From Sphingopyxis sp. (GTDB lineage Bacteria > Pseudomonadota > Alphaproteobacteria > Sphingomonadales > Sphingomonadaceae), in contig JAGHZY010000020.1 in assembly GCA_017745175.1 (NCBI GenBank), positions 97,709-161,708 on the forward strand: 64,000 nucleotides of DNA, given 5' to 3'. Positions 37,673-46,389 of the stretch are shown piece after piece. Position 1 is the first letter of the stretch. Each line of letters starts with the position of its first letter. The notes beneath the pieces are model-generated. The model did no database searches. It saw only the letters and a list, made by a program, of their open reading frames with translations, and had not been told where the DNA came from. The position numbers were made by a program, and so were the translations under genes.

Positions 37673-38419
37673 TCAGTTCGGGTCGCGGACGGGGGCCGAA
37701 TAGCCCATCGCGCGCGCCGTCGTGCCGGCGATATCCCAGATCGCGGCCGCCTCTTCGTCGGTCAGATTCTCGCGCCAGCGGTCGACGCGGACCTTGTGGT
37801 CCGGCCGCGAATAGCTCCGCGAGGTCTGCGCTTCGATGAAATCCTTGTTGTTGCTGTTCTGCACCCGCCTGGCCCACCGCGCGAGATGCGGGGCATTGGC
37901 GTCGCGGTCGATCCCGAGCGCCCCGCATATCGCCGCCGAAAACGTCCCCGGATCGGCGATCATATCCTCGAACCGGACAAGCTTTGCGCGCCCCGCGACC
38001 TGCGCATAACCGGCGCGATTGAGAAATTCCCAGTGATGCGCGCATTGCGCGATCAGCGGCCGCGTCAGCCAGTCCCGCCAGTCGGGCGGCCGCGGATGAT
38101 GCCCCCATTGCCTGGCGATCCCGACGCGCAGCGAACAGACGGCGTCGAGCGGGTTGCGCACGATCCAGAACAGGCGGGCATCGGGTGCCGCCGCCAGAAA
38201 GCGATCGGGCGGAAAGGACAGGCCGGGCCTTGCCGGATAGAGGTCGCTTTCGCGCGGCACCTTGAACGCCTGCGGCACACTGTAATCGGCGGCCAGCACG
38301 ACGTCGAACGACGGCTCGCTCCGATAGACGTAGCGATCGAGGCCGTCGAACAGCTCGCCGAAGATCGACGTGCCGCTTCGGCCGCAACCGAGGATCATGA
38401 CCGGCGGCACGATTGTCAT
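37673..38419 (-). CDS. sulfotransferase family protein
   Basis: This 248-residue protein has the PAPS 5'-phosphosulfate loop MILGCGRSGTSIF (residues 8-20). The 3'-phosphate-type segment is FWIVRNPLDAVCSLRVG, and RFEDMIADPGTF is a sulfotransferase-3 motif. It should transfer sulfate from PAPS to a hydroxyl or amine; the acceptor is not known and could be a lipid, sugar or small molecule. It stands alone between HxlR and the SRPBCC gene. Confidence 0.85.
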   Translation of the reverse strand: MTIVPPVMILGCGRSGTSIFGELFDGLDRYVYRSEPSFDVVLAADYSVPQAFKVPRESDLYPARPGLSFPPDRFLAAAPDARLFWIVRNPLDAVCSLRVGIARQWGHHPRPPDWRDWLTRPLIAQCAHHWEFLNRAGYAQVAGRAKLVRFEDMIADPGTFSAAICGALGIDRDANAPHLARWARRVQNSNNKDFIEAQTSRSYSRPDHKVRVDRWRENLTDEEAAAIWDIAGTTARAMGYSAPVRDPN

Positions 38420-38491
38420 GTCCCGACGCTATCGCCGCGCCGCGCCATTCGCAACATTGCCCGCGACATCGGTCGCCCGGCGGCGATCCGG

Positions 38492-38974
38492 CTATTTATA
38501 CATGCCCTCGCGCAGGTTGATGCCATATTCGGTCCACGCCTTGAGCGCGCACAGCATCTGCGACCAGCCCTGGCAATTGCCGTATGAGGCGCCGAGCGCG
38601 CCCTGATTCTCGCGCCAGCCCTCCTCGGCGATCTCGACCAGCGTGCGCCCGTCGTCGAGCGCCTTGAAGCTCATCGTCACGCGCGTGCGATAATCGGCGT
38701 CCTTCAGCTCGCCGCCCTCGACGTTCGGCGCCTCGCCTTCGCTCGCCTGCCATTCGAGGACGATCTTCTCGTCGGGGACGACCTCGATCACATAAACGGG
38801 AAAAGCGCCCGGAAAGTCGTGGAAGTCCCATTCCACCGTCGCACCGGTCTCGAGCCGGCCCTTCGCGCCGCCGGTGGTGAAATAGTTCGACAGCTTCGCC
38901 GGATCGGCAACCGCCTCGAACACCTCATGTATCGGCTTCGCAATCCGCGCCGCCACCCTGAATTTCAGTTCCAT
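38492..38974 (-). CDS. SRPBCC-family (AHSA1-like) protein
   Basis: This 160-residue START/Bet v1-like ligand-binding protein has the pattern RIAKPIHEVFEAVADPAKLSNYFT (split), VEWDFHDFP, IVLEWQ and RVTMSFKALDDGRTLVEI (split), typical of AHSA1/CalC-type SRPBCC proteins. Its role is not known. It is divergent from an ArsR gene with 48 bases between. ArsR-SRPBCC pairs are very common and imply repression by the ArsR partner. Confidence 0.88.
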   Translation of the reverse strand: MELKFRVAARIAKPIHEVFEAVADPAKLSNYFTTGGAKGRLETGATVEWDFHDFPGAFPVYVIEVVPDEKIVLEWQASEGEAPNVEGGELKDADYRTRVTMSFKALDDGRTLVEIAEEGWRENQGALGASYGNCQGWSQMLCALKAWTEYGINLREGMYK

Positions 38975-39004
38975 GTCGATTCTCCGCTTGAGTCGCCGGC
39001 CATT

Positions 39005-39024
39005 ATGTTATATTTTTATAACAT
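39005..39024. promoter_or_regulatory. ArsR operator: ATGTTATA-tttt-TATAACAT palindrome
   Basis: A perfect 8-base inverted repeat with a 4-base spacer in an AT-rich pocket overlaps the ArsR start codon (39023-39025). It would block transcription of both divergent genes when bound. Confidence 0.8.
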
Positions 39025-39349
39025 GTCAATTCACGATCAGTTCGACGCGACCTTCAAGGCGCTCGCCTCGCCGATCCGGCGGCAGATACTCGACGATCTC
39101 AGGGACCAGCCGCTGACCACCGGCGCGCTGTGCAGCCATTTCGCCGACATCGACCGCTGCACGGTGATGCAACATCTGAAAGTGCTGGAGGATGCAGGGC
39201 TGGTCGTCGCCGAGCGCCGCGGCCGCGAGCGCTGGAACCACCTCAACGCGATGCCGATCCAGGATATCCACGACCGCTGGATCGGCCCGCACGCCGCCGC
39301 GGCGACGGCGCGGCTGGCGCAGTTCAGGCAATCGCTCGAAGCGGAATAG
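39023..39349 (+). CDS. ArsR-family transcriptional regulator
   Basis: This 108-residue winged-helix repressor has the pattern KALASPIRRQILDDL, CSHFADIDRCTVMQHLKVLEDAGLV (split) and RRGRERWNHLN. It lacks the CxC metal motif of classical ArsR, as usual for the SRPBCC-paired subgroup. The ATG at 39023 gives the family N-terminus; an upstream extension runs through the operator. It is divergent from its SRPBCC partner. Confidence 0.92.
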   Translation: MSIHDQFDATFKALASPIRRQILDDLRDQPLTTGALCSHFADIDRCTVMQHLKVLEDAGLVVAERRGRERWNHLNAMPIQDIHDRWIGPHAAAATARLAQFRQSLEAE

Positions 39350-39403
39350 GACGGGCGGAGACCGACGGCGGCTAACCGACCGGGAGCGGCGACTCTCTTT
39401 CGT

Positions 39404-39476
39404 CGTCACCCCGGACTTGATCCGGGGTCCATGACTTCAGCGCTGCGATGGAATCCCGGATCAAGTCCGGGATGAC
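39404..39476. repeat. double REP-like palindrome
   Basis: Outer ends gtcaccccgg and ccgggatgac enclose two inner hairpins: ccccggacttgatccgggg (39408-39426) and tcccggatcaagtccggga (39454-39472). It lies between the ArsR gene and the M2 peptidase. The same element occurs near 46.4 and 56.3 kb. Confidence 0.85.
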
Positions 39477-39529
39477 GAATGTCCGGACCCCACCCCGAAG
39501 TGGACATCCACGCCCGCTGCACAACAAAA

Positions 39530-39553
39530 GGGCCGGGAATCGCTCCCCGGCCC
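39530..39553 (-). terminator. rho-independent terminator of the M2 peptidase gene
   Basis: On the minus strand, GGGCCGGG / CCCGGCCC (8-base stem, 8-base loop) is followed by TTTTGTTGT. It lies 21 bases after the peptidase stop. Confidence 0.8.
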
Positions 39554-39574
39554 CCTGTTTAACGCCTTCGAAGC

Positions 39575-41389
39575 TCACCAGCCCTGCGGCTTGCCCTTGT
39601 TCTGCGCGTCGAGCCACGTCTTCAGCGGCGCGAAATAGTCGGCCATCGCCTTGCCCGACATCTCGCGGCTGCCGGTGAAGGCCTGCAGCGCGTCGGGCCA
39701 CGGCTTCGATGCGCCCATTTCGAGCATCGCGTTCAGCTTCGCGCCGACCTGCTTGTTGCCATAGAAGGAGCAGCGGTGGAGCGGCCCCTTCCAGCCCGCC
39801 TGCCTGCACGCCGCCTGATAGAACTGGAACTGCAGCACGCGCGCGAGGAAATAGCGCGTGTAGGGCGTGTTGCCCGGGATGTGGAACTTGGCGCCCGCGT
39901 CGAACGCGTTCGCCGGCCGCGCGCCCGGCGGGACGATGCCCTGATATTGCGTGCGCAGCTCGGTCCACGCCTTGTTGTAGTCGGCGGGCTTGATCGAGCC
40001 GTCGAAGACGCCCCAGCGCCAGCGGTCGACGAGCAGGCCGAAGGGCAGGAAGGCGACCTTGTCCATCGCCTGCCGCAGCAGCAGGCCGATATCCTTGTCG
40101 GCGCTCGGCACCTTCGCCTTGTCGAGCAGGCCGATGTCGACAAGATATTGCGGCGTGATCGACAGCGCGACGAAATCGCCGATCGCCTCGTGGAAGCCGT
40201 CGTTCGCGCCGTTGAGGTACAGGAACGGCTGCTTGTTGTACGCGCGCTGGTAATAATTGTGGCCGAGCTCGTGGTGGATCGTGATGAAGTCGTCGGCATT
40301 CACCTTGATGCACATCTTGATGCGGATATCGTCCTTGTTGTCGACGTCCCACGCCGAGGCGTGGCAGACGACCTCGCGGTCGGCGGGCTTCAGGAACTGG
40401 CTGCGCTTCCAGAAGGTTTCGGGCAGCGGCGCCAGCCCAAGCGACGAATAGAAATTCTCGCCCGCCTTCACCATGTCGAGCGGGGTCTTGCCCTGCGCGG
40501 TGAGCAGGTCGCCGATGTCGTAACCGAGATCGCCGGTGCCCGCGGGCGCGACGAGCGGGTAGATATTGCCCCATTCCTGCGCCCACATATTGCCGAGCAG
40601 GTCGGCGCGGATCGGGCCGGTCTTCGGCTGCACCGCGTCGCCATATTTCTCGTTGAGCTTCCAGCGGACATAGGTGTGGAGCGCGACGTACAGCGGCTTC
40701 ATGTCCTGCCAGATCTTCTCGGTGACCTTGGCGAATTCCTCGGGCGGCATGTCGTAGCCCGAACGCCACATCGCGCCGGTGTCGGCGAAACCGAGTTCCT
40801 TCGCGCCCGCATTCGCGATGCCGACCATCTTCGCATAGTCGTCCTTCATCGGCGCGCCGACCCGGTCGTGCCAGCTCGTCCACATCTCGGCGAATTGCGC
40901 GGGCGTGTTCTTGAGGTTGCCCATCTCGGCCTCGATGTCCGAGCCCGAGATGTCCTTGCCGTTCAGCGTGCCGCGGCCCTTGCCATATTGCGACTGCAGG
41001 TCGGTCGCGATCGTGTTGAGCTCGGTCGCGGCGCCCGGCGTCGTCGGCGCGGGCAGCACGATGCCGGTGCGCAAAATGTCGAGCTTGCGCTTCGTATCGG
41101 CGCTCAGCCCCGCGACATTCACATATTTCGCAGCCTCGAGCGCATATTTGACCGATTTTTCGGTGCCGACCGCGTTGATCCGCGACGCCATCGCATCGGT
41201 ATCTTCGGTCAGATAGGTGCTGTTGACCCAGTTCACCTGGCTCGCCTCGACCGTATAGTCGAACAGGTCCTTCTCGACCGACGCGATAAAGGCGTCGGCG
41301 TCGGCCGCGGTGGGTGCGGCCTGGGCAAAGGCGGGGGTGGCGACCGCGAGCGACAGGGCAAGCGACAGCGTTGAAATCATGGCTTTCAT
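39575..41389 (-). CDS. M2-family metallopeptidase (angiotensin-converting-enzyme-like)
   Basis: This 604-residue secreted zinc dipeptidyl carboxypeptidase is of the ACE fold. It has a signal peptide (residues 1-23, ending TPAFAQ). The zinc motif HELGH has H373, E374 and H377 in ITIHHELGHNYY, and the third ligand Glu is in FHEAIGDFVALS about 24 residues later. The conserved PYTRYFLARVLQFQFYQAACR stretch (split) matches bacterial ACE homologues. It probably acts in the periplasm on peptides. It stands alone with its own terminator. Confidence 0.93.
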   Translation of the reverse strand: MKAMISTLSLALSLAVATPAFAQAAPTAADADAFIASVEKDLFDYTVEASQVNWVNSTYLTEDTDAMASRINAVGTEKSVKYALEAAKYVNVAGLSADTKRKLDILRTGIVLPAPTTPGAATELNTIATDLQSQYGKGRGTLNGKDISGSDIEAEMGNLKNTPAQFAEMWTSWHDRVGAPMKDDYAKMVGIANAGAKELGFADTGAMWRSGYDMPPEEFAKVTEKIWQDMKPLYVALHTYVRWKLNEKYGDAVQPKTGPIRADLLGNMWAQEWGNIYPLVAPAGTGDLGYDIGDLLTAQGKTPLDMVKAGENFYSSLGLAPLPETFWKRSQFLKPADREVVCHASAWDVDNKDDIRIKMCIKVNADDFITIHHELGHNYYQRAYNKQPFLYLNGANDGFHEAIGDFVALSITPQYLVDIGLLDKAKVPSADKDIGLLLRQAMDKVAFLPFGLLVDRWRWGVFDGSIKPADYNKAWTELRTQYQGIVPPGARPANAFDAGAKFHIPGNTPYTRYFLARVLQFQFYQAACRQAGWKGPLHRCSFYGNKQVGAKLNAMLEMGASKPWPDALQAFTGSREMSGKAMADYFAPLKTWLDAQNKGKPQGW

Positions 41390-41463
41390 GGGGTGCGTCC
41401 TCTGGAATATTTTGCCGCGCTCTGCGGCGCATGGCGACAGCTAGGCGCTTGGCGCGAGTCCGG

Positions 41464-42216
41464 TCAAGCCGCGAGAAAGGCGGCGATCGCCTCGCCGAGT
41501 TCGGGCTGCGTCACGCTCGACATATGCGTCCCCGGAATCGTCGCGAGCCGCGCGTCGGGCAGCGCCGCGACCAGCTCCGCGGCCGACCCGTTGTCCTGAT
41601 CCTGTTCGCCGCACACGACGAGCGTCGGCATGGTGATCGCCGCGAGCATGTCGGGGGTCGTGTCGGTGAAGCTGTCCAGCAGATGTCCCGCCGCGATGCG
41701 GTCGACCTTCATCGTCTTCATGAACTGGATCGACAGCCAGGTGTCGTCGCCGCGCTTCGCCGTCTCATATTCGGCGATCACGCGCTTGAAGAAGCGCCCG
41801 CGCCGCTGCCAGCCGGCGAGCCCCGCGAGCCCCATGCCGCCGAGGATCAGCCGCTGCGGCTTCATCCCCGCAACCACCGCACGCGCGCTCGTCCGTGCGC
41901 CGAGCGAAAAGCCGCCGAGGTCGAAGTCTTCGAGGCCGAGATGCGTCACCAGATCCTGCAGATCATGCACCAGCACGTCGGGCGGATAATGCTCCTCGTC
42001 GTGCGGCGCGTCGCTCGACCCGTGGACGCGCAGGTCGGGCATGATCGCGCGGTAGCCCCCGGCGGCGACGCGCGCCGCGGTGCCGAACTTGATCCAGTTG
42101 ACCTCGCCGCTCGAGAACAGGCCGTGGAGCAGCAGCAGCGGCCGCCCTTCGCCGAGTTCGCGCCACGCTAGCCGCACGCCGTCGCGCGCCTCGAAAAATT
42201 GCGGTTCGATCATCAT
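41464..42216 (-). CDS. alpha/beta hydrolase
   Basis: This 250-residue hydrolase has the oxyanion segment LLLLHGLFSSG, the nucleophile S104 in GGFSLGARTS, the acid Asp in VVCGEQDQDNG and the catalytic His in IPGTHMSSV. Its substrate is unknown. The start is one of two adjacent Mets (42216 or 42213); the longer frame overlaps the upstream gene antiparallel to its logic. Its start lies 44 bases from the stop of the DsbA-like gene on the same strand, so the two may be co-transcribed. Confidence 0.87.
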   Translation of the reverse strand: MMIEPQFFEARDGVRLAWRELGEGRPLLLLHGLFSSGEVNWIKFGTAARVAAGGYRAIMPDLRVHGSSDAPHDEEHYPPDVLVHDLQDLVTHLGLEDFDLGGFSLGARTSARAVVAGMKPQRLILGGMGLAGLAGWQRRGRFFKRVIAEYETAKRGDDTWLSIQFMKTMKVDRIAAGHLLDSFTDTTPDMLAAITMPTLVVCGEQDQDNGSAAELVAALPDARLATIPGTHMSSVTQPELGEAIAAFLAA

Positions 42217-42260
42217 GCGCCGCGCTATGCGCCCTTCATGTCCGCTTCGGCAAGCGCCGA

Positions 42261-42908
42261 TCAGCGCGGGCGCAGTCCCTTCTGCTCCATCCGCCACTTC
42301 GCCATTTCGATCCGGTCCTGCCCGAAAAAGGGTTCGCCGTCGAAGACGAGCGTCGGCACGCCCCAGTGGCCCGCAATCTCGAGCGCGACCTGGTTGGCGG
42401 CGATTTCGGTGTCGAGCTGTTCGGCCTCGCGCTCCGCCTCGGCGTCGAGTTCGGCAAGATCGAGCCCCGCGCGCCGCGCCGCGCCCGCCATATGATCGCC
42501 GAGATGCCAGTCCTGCGCCCCGCCCCAGATGAGCAGCCCCGCCTCATGCGCAAAGGCAAGTCCCTTGCCGCGCCGCGCCGCCGCCTGCCCGAGCCGCGTC
42601 AGCCGGTATATATAGGGCTGCTCGGTCGCGATCGCGCGCGTCGCAATGTCCTGCACGATCGGATCAGGGCGCGGCGGACCGAAGGGAATGCCGTGGAACT
42701 GCGCGACGCGGATCATGTCGCGCACCGTATAGCTCAGCCAGTTGGGATGGTTGCGCTCGAAGAAATCGGGCTGGCGCACCGCCAGCGGATAGACGGTGCG
42801 CAGGTTGATCGTCACGTCATGGCTCGCAGCGAGCGCGCGATAGCGGCCGACCGCAAGATAGCTGTACGGCGAACGAAAGGACCAGAAGAGGTCGGCGGTC
42901 AGTGTCAT
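42261..42908 (-). CDS. DsbA-family protein / 2-hydroxychromene-2-carboxylate isomerase-like
   Basis: This 215-residue thioredoxin-fold protein of the kappa-GST/HCCA-isomerase group has the N-terminal SFRSPYSYLA with Ser replacing the redox Cys. The C-terminal WGVPTLVFDGEPFFGQDRI segment is diagnostic of this clan. HCCA isomerases act in naphthalene-type degradation, but many members are uncharacterised. The start at 42908 is the family start. It is divergent from the MarR gene. Confidence 0.85.
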   Translation of the reverse strand: MTLTADLFWSFRSPYSYLAVGRYRALAASHDVTINLRTVYPLAVRQPDFFERNHPNWLSYTVRDMIRVAQFHGIPFGPPRPDPIVQDIATRAIATEQPYIYRLTRLGQAAARRGKGLAFAHEAGLLIWGGAQDWHLGDHMAGAARRAGLDLAELDAEAEREAEQLDTEIAANQVALEIAGHWGVPTLVFDGEPFFGQDRIEMAKWRMEQKGLRPR

Positions 42909-43000
42909 GACGTCATCCTGCCAAAAAATCGCGCTCGCGCAAGCAGTGTAAAAAAATTTAACACCATATTCGAGCCTGTTGGAATCCGCCGCCGCTGTTG

Positions 43001-43026
43001 AATATAGTAGCAATTGCTATTATATC
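43001..43026. promoter_or_regulatory. MarR-type operator (near-perfect palindrome)
   Basis: The 12-base palindrome TAGCAATTGCTA (43008-43019) is flanked by matching atata/tatat words, giving a 26-base near-palindrome just 7 bases before the MarR start. This is the size and position of a MarR box. Confidence 0.75.
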
Positions 43027-43033
43027 GCATGCC

Positions 43034-43483
43034 ATGAGCGAGACGATCGGATTCCTGCTGAACGATACCGCGCGCCTGTTCCGGCGCGCGTTCAACGCGC
43101 GCACGCGCGACAGCGGGATCACCGCGCTGCAGTGGCGGCTGATCACCTACCTCAAGCGTCACGAGGGCATCAGGCAGGGCCCGCTCGCCGAACTGATCGA
43201 GGTCGAGCCGATCACGCTGTCGCGCATGGTCGACCGGCTGGCCGAGGCGGGACTGGTCGAACGCCGCGCCGACCCCGCCGACCGCCGCGCGTGGCAGCTC
43301 TATCTGACCCCGCGCGCGGGCGAGTTGCTCGGCGGCATGCGCCCCGTGGCCGACACGCTGACCGCCGAAGCGATGGAAGGGCTGAGCGCCGCCGAAATCG
43401 ACCAGCTCACCAACCTCGTCGAGCGCGTCCGCATCAACCTTTCCCGCCGCATCTGCCAAAAAGAAGAAAAAGAGACCGCCTGA
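43034..43483 (+). CDS. MarR-family transcriptional regulator
   Basis: This 149-residue winged-helix regulator has ITALQWRLITYLKRHEG, LIEVEPITLSRMVDRLAEAGLVERR (split) and the wing ADPADRRAWQLYLT. It overlaps the HlyD gene start by one base (TGATG), so it is translated with the efflux genes it is likely to repress. The operator is just upstream. Such marR-emrA-emrB sets respond to toxic aromatics or uncouplers. Confidence 0.92.
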   Translation: MSETIGFLLNDTARLFRRAFNARTRDSGITALQWRLITYLKRHEGIRQGPLAELIEVEPITLSRMVDRLAEAGLVERRADPADRRAWQLYLTPRAGELLGGMRPVADTLTAEAMEGLSAAEIDQLTNLVERVRINLSRRICQKEEKETA

Positions 43484-44583
43484 TGGACCAGCTCTCCCCT
43501 TCGCGCCCGAAAGCCGAAAATGCCGCGCCGCCCCAGGCCGCCCCGAAGGCCGATCCCGTGCCCGCGCCGACACCCGGGGCCGAGACCGCGTCCGGGCCCG
43601 GATGGCGCACGCGCCTGCTGATGTTCGGGCTGCCGCTCGCTCTGGTCGCGGGCGGCGCCGGCTGGTGGCTGACGAGCGGCGGATCGGTGTCGACCGACAA
43701 TGCCTATGTCCAGATGGACAAGGTGTCGGTCGCCGCCGAAGTCGGCGGACGGATCACCGAGGTCGCGGTACGCGACGGCCAGCAGGTCGCGAAAGGGCAA
43801 TTGCTGTTCCGCATCGACGGCGAGCCCTATGCGCTGAGCGTCGCGCAGGCGACCGCGGCGATCGACGCCGCCGAGGTCGAGGTCGGAAACCTGTCGGCGA
43901 GTGCGAACACGTCGAGCGTCGACATCGCCGCGGCGCGCGAGGATGTGAAGTTCGCGCAGATCAATTTCGACCGGCAGGCGGCGCTGATGGAAAAGGGCTT
44001 CACGACGAAGGCCGCCTATGACGCGTCGCGCCACGCGCTCCAGCTGGCGCGCGAGCGCGTCCGCCAGGCCGAGGCCGCCGCCGCCGAGGCGCGCACCAAG
44101 CTCGCCGCGGGCCCGTCGAGCGGGATCAACCCGCAGGTCGAGGCGGCGCGCGTCCAGCGCTCGCAGGCCGAGGTCAACCTCGGCCGCACGACCGTCCGCG
44201 CGCCGAGCGCCGGCCGTATCGCGCAGTCCGACCGGCTGCAGGTCGGCCAGATGATGGTGCAGGGGCTCCCCGCGGTCACGCTCGTCGACACCGTGCATCC
44301 GTGGGTCGAGGCCAATTTCAAGGAAACCGACCTCGCGAACATGCGCGTCGGCCAGCGCGCCGAGATCAGCTTCGACGCCTATCCGGGGGTGAAGGTACGC
44401 GGCCATGTGCTGACGATCGGCGCGGGCACGGGCAGCGAATTCTCGGTGCTCCCCGCGCAGAACGCGACCGGCAACTGGGTCAAGGTGACGCAGCGCGTGC
44501 CGGTGCGCATCGCCTTCGACGAAAAACCGTCACGCGACATGATCGCGGGGCTGTCGGCCGATGTGCGGGTATTCACGAAGTAA
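43483..44583 (+). CDS. HlyD-family secretion protein (EmrA-like)
   Basis: This 366-residue membrane-fusion protein has a proline-rich cytoplasmic start and one TM helix around residues 43-62 (RLLMFGLPLALVAGGAGWWL). The biotinyl-lipoyl halves are VSVAAEVGGRITEVAVRDGQQV (split) and TTVRAPSAGRI, joined by an alpha-hairpin rich in Ala/Glu. It should bridge the DHA2 pump to an outer-membrane channel. It is cotranscribed with marR upstream; the pump gene follows after a 216-base repeat-filled gap. Confidence 0.9.
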   Translation: MDQLSPSRPKAENAAPPQAAPKADPVPAPTPGAETASGPGWRTRLLMFGLPLALVAGGAGWWLTSGGSVSTDNAYVQMDKVSVAAEVGGRITEVAVRDGQQVAKGQLLFRIDGEPYALSVAQATAAIDAAEVEVGNLSASANTSSVDIAAAREDVKFAQINFDRQAALMEKGFTTKAAYDASRHALQLARERVRQAEAAAAEARTKLAAGPSSGINPQVEAARVQRSQAEVNLGRTTVRAPSAGRIAQSDRLQVGQMMVQGLPAVTLVDTVHPWVEANFKETDLANMRVGQRAEISFDAYPGVKVRGHVLTIGAGTGSEFSVLPAQNATGNWVKVTQRVPVRIAFDEKPSRDMIAGLSADVRVFTK

Positions 44584-44624
44584 GCCGGATGGTTTCGGGG
44601 AAATAACGAACATGGTGATGCAGA

Positions 44625-44785
44625 GCCCGGCGCGCCCCCTCCCCTTCAGGGGAGAGGATAGCGAAGATTGCTCCGCAGGAGCTATCGCAGCTTGGAGAGG
44701 GGAATGCGGAGCTGGTGCCCCTCTCCAACTCCGGCTAGCGAGCAAGCTCGCGAGCCTGCATATCCTCTCCCGTGAAGGAGAGAGG
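44625..44785. repeat. palindromic repeat element between hlyD-like and DHA2 genes
   Basis: Outer arms (about 44631-44660 and 44761-44785, both ending in the GAGAGGATA / TATCCTCTC word) pair imperfectly. An inner 11-base inverted repeat TTGGAGAGGGG/CCCCTCTCCAA (44692-44702 and 44718-44728) is perfect. The element is of MITE or bulky REP type and lies inside the efflux operon. Confidence 0.75.
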
Positions 44786-44799
44786 AGCATGACATCCTG

Positions 44800-46389
44800 A
44801 TGGCCAGCCGCTCCCTCTCCCGCCGCTCCGCCGCCGCGGCGCTCCCCAACGACGACACGATCCCGCTGCACGAGCGCGTGCGCTATCGCGGCCTGCTGAC
44901 CGTCGCCGTCATGGGTGCATCGATCATGCAGATCCTCGACACGACGATCGCCAATGTCGCCATCCCGCACATGCAGTCGGCGCTCGGTGCGACGAGCGAG
45001 ACGATCACCTGGGTGCTGACGAGCTATATCCTCGCCTCGGCGATCGCGATGCCGATCACCGGCTGGCTCGCCGATCGCATCGGCCGCCGCGAACTCTTCC
45101 TCGCCGCGGTCGCGGGGTTCATCGTCGCGTCGATGGCGTGCGGCGCGGCGCAGACGCTCGAACAGATGGTCGTCTTCCGCTTCCTGCAGGGCGTCAGCGC
45201 CGCCTTCATCGGCCCGCTGTCGCAATCGGTGATGCTCGACATCAATCCGCCCGAACGCCATGCGCGCGCGATGTCGATCTGGGGCATGGGGATCATGATC
45301 GGCCCGATCCTCGGCCCCGTGCTCGGCGGCTGGCTGACCGAGAGCGTCAACTGGCGCTGGGTCTTTTATGTCAACCTGCCCGTCGGCCTCCTCACCCTCG
45401 CGATGATGTGGGCGCTGCTGCCCGCGACGAAAAGGACCGACCGCAAGTTCGACCTGTTCGGCTTTTCGATGCTCGCACTGGGGCTCGCCGCGCTGCAGCT
45501 GATGCTCGACCGCGGCGCGCATCAGGACTGGTTCGACAGCATAGAGATCTGGATCGAGCTCGGGGTCGCCGTCGCGTGTCTGTGGATGTTCCTCATCCAC
45601 ATGCTCACCGCGCGCGCGCCGCTGTTCAACCGTGCGATGCTCGCCGACCGCAGCCTCGTCACCGCGATGGGCTTCATGGTCGTGATCGGCGTCGTGATGT
45701 TCGCGTCGATGGCGCTGTTGCCGCCGATGCTGCAGAATCTCTTCGGCTGGCCCGTCATCGACACCGGCGTCGTGCTCGCGCTGCGCGGGATCGGCATATT
45801 GATCAGCATGGCGGCCGCGGGGCAGTTGCTCGGCAGGATCGACGCGCGCTGGATGGTCGGCACCGGCCTCCTCATCGCGGCGCTGTCGCTGTGGCAGATG
45901 AGTCACTGGTCGCTAGCGATGGGAATGCGGCCGGTGATCGTCAGCGGGCTGGTGCAGGGGCTCGGCATGGGCCTCATCTTCATCCCGCTCAACACCATGG
46001 CGTTCGCAACGATCCCCCCGCAATACCGCACCGACGGAGCGAGCCTGCTCAACCTGCTCCGCAGCCTCGGCGCCTCGGTCGGCATTTCGGTCGTCACGAC
46101 GCTGCTCGGGTCGAACACCCAGACGAGCCACGAGGATCTGGCCGCGCACGTCACCAACAGCTCGGTCAGCCTGCTCGACCCCTCGACCGCCGACCGCTTC
46201 GGTGTCGCGGGCGACGCGGCGCTGGCGATGGTCAATGCCGAGATCAACCGGCAGGCGGCGATGGTCGCCTATATCGACGATTTCTGGGCGATGATGTGGG
46301 TGACCTTGCTGTCGGTACCGCTCGTGCTCCTGCTGCGCTCGCCGAAAGCCGGGGGCCCGAAGGCTTCGGCCGCCGATATGGGGCACTGA
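44800..46389 (+). CDS. DHA2-family MFS efflux pump (EmrB-like)
   Basis: This 529-residue 14-helix drug:H+ antiporter has the DHA2 marks: ILDTTIANVAIPHMQ, WVLTSYILASAIAMPITGWLADRIGRRELF (split) and the motif-C-like helix 5 (GIMIGPILGPVLGGWL). With the HlyD protein upstream it should form an EmrAB-type tripartite pump with an outer-membrane channel encoded elsewhere. The start is ATG 44800, with GGAGAGAGGAG about 10 bases before it. Confidence 0.92.
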   Translation: MASRSLSRRSAAAALPNDDTIPLHERVRYRGLLTVAVMGASIMQILDTTIANVAIPHMQSALGATSETITWVLTSYILASAIAMPITGWLADRIGRRELFLAAVAGFIVASMACGAAQTLEQMVVFRFLQGVSAAFIGPLSQSVMLDINPPERHARAMSIWGMGIMIGPILGPVLGGWLTESVNWRWVFYVNLPVGLLTLAMMWALLPATKRTDRKFDLFGFSMLALGLAALQLMLDRGAHQDWFDSIEIWIELGVAVACLWMFLIHMLTARAPLFNRAMLADRSLVTAMGFMVVIGVVMFASMALLPPMLQNLFGWPVIDTGVVLALRGIGILISMAAAGQLLGRIDARWMVGTGLLIAALSLWQMSHWSLAMGMRPVIVSGLVQGLGMGLIFIPLNTMAFATIPPQYRTDGASLLNLLRSLGASVGISVVTTLLGSNTQTSHEDLAAHVTNSSVSLLDPSTADRFGVAGDAALAMVNAEINRQAAMVAYIDDFWAMMWVTLLSVPLVLLLRSPKAGGPKASAADMGH

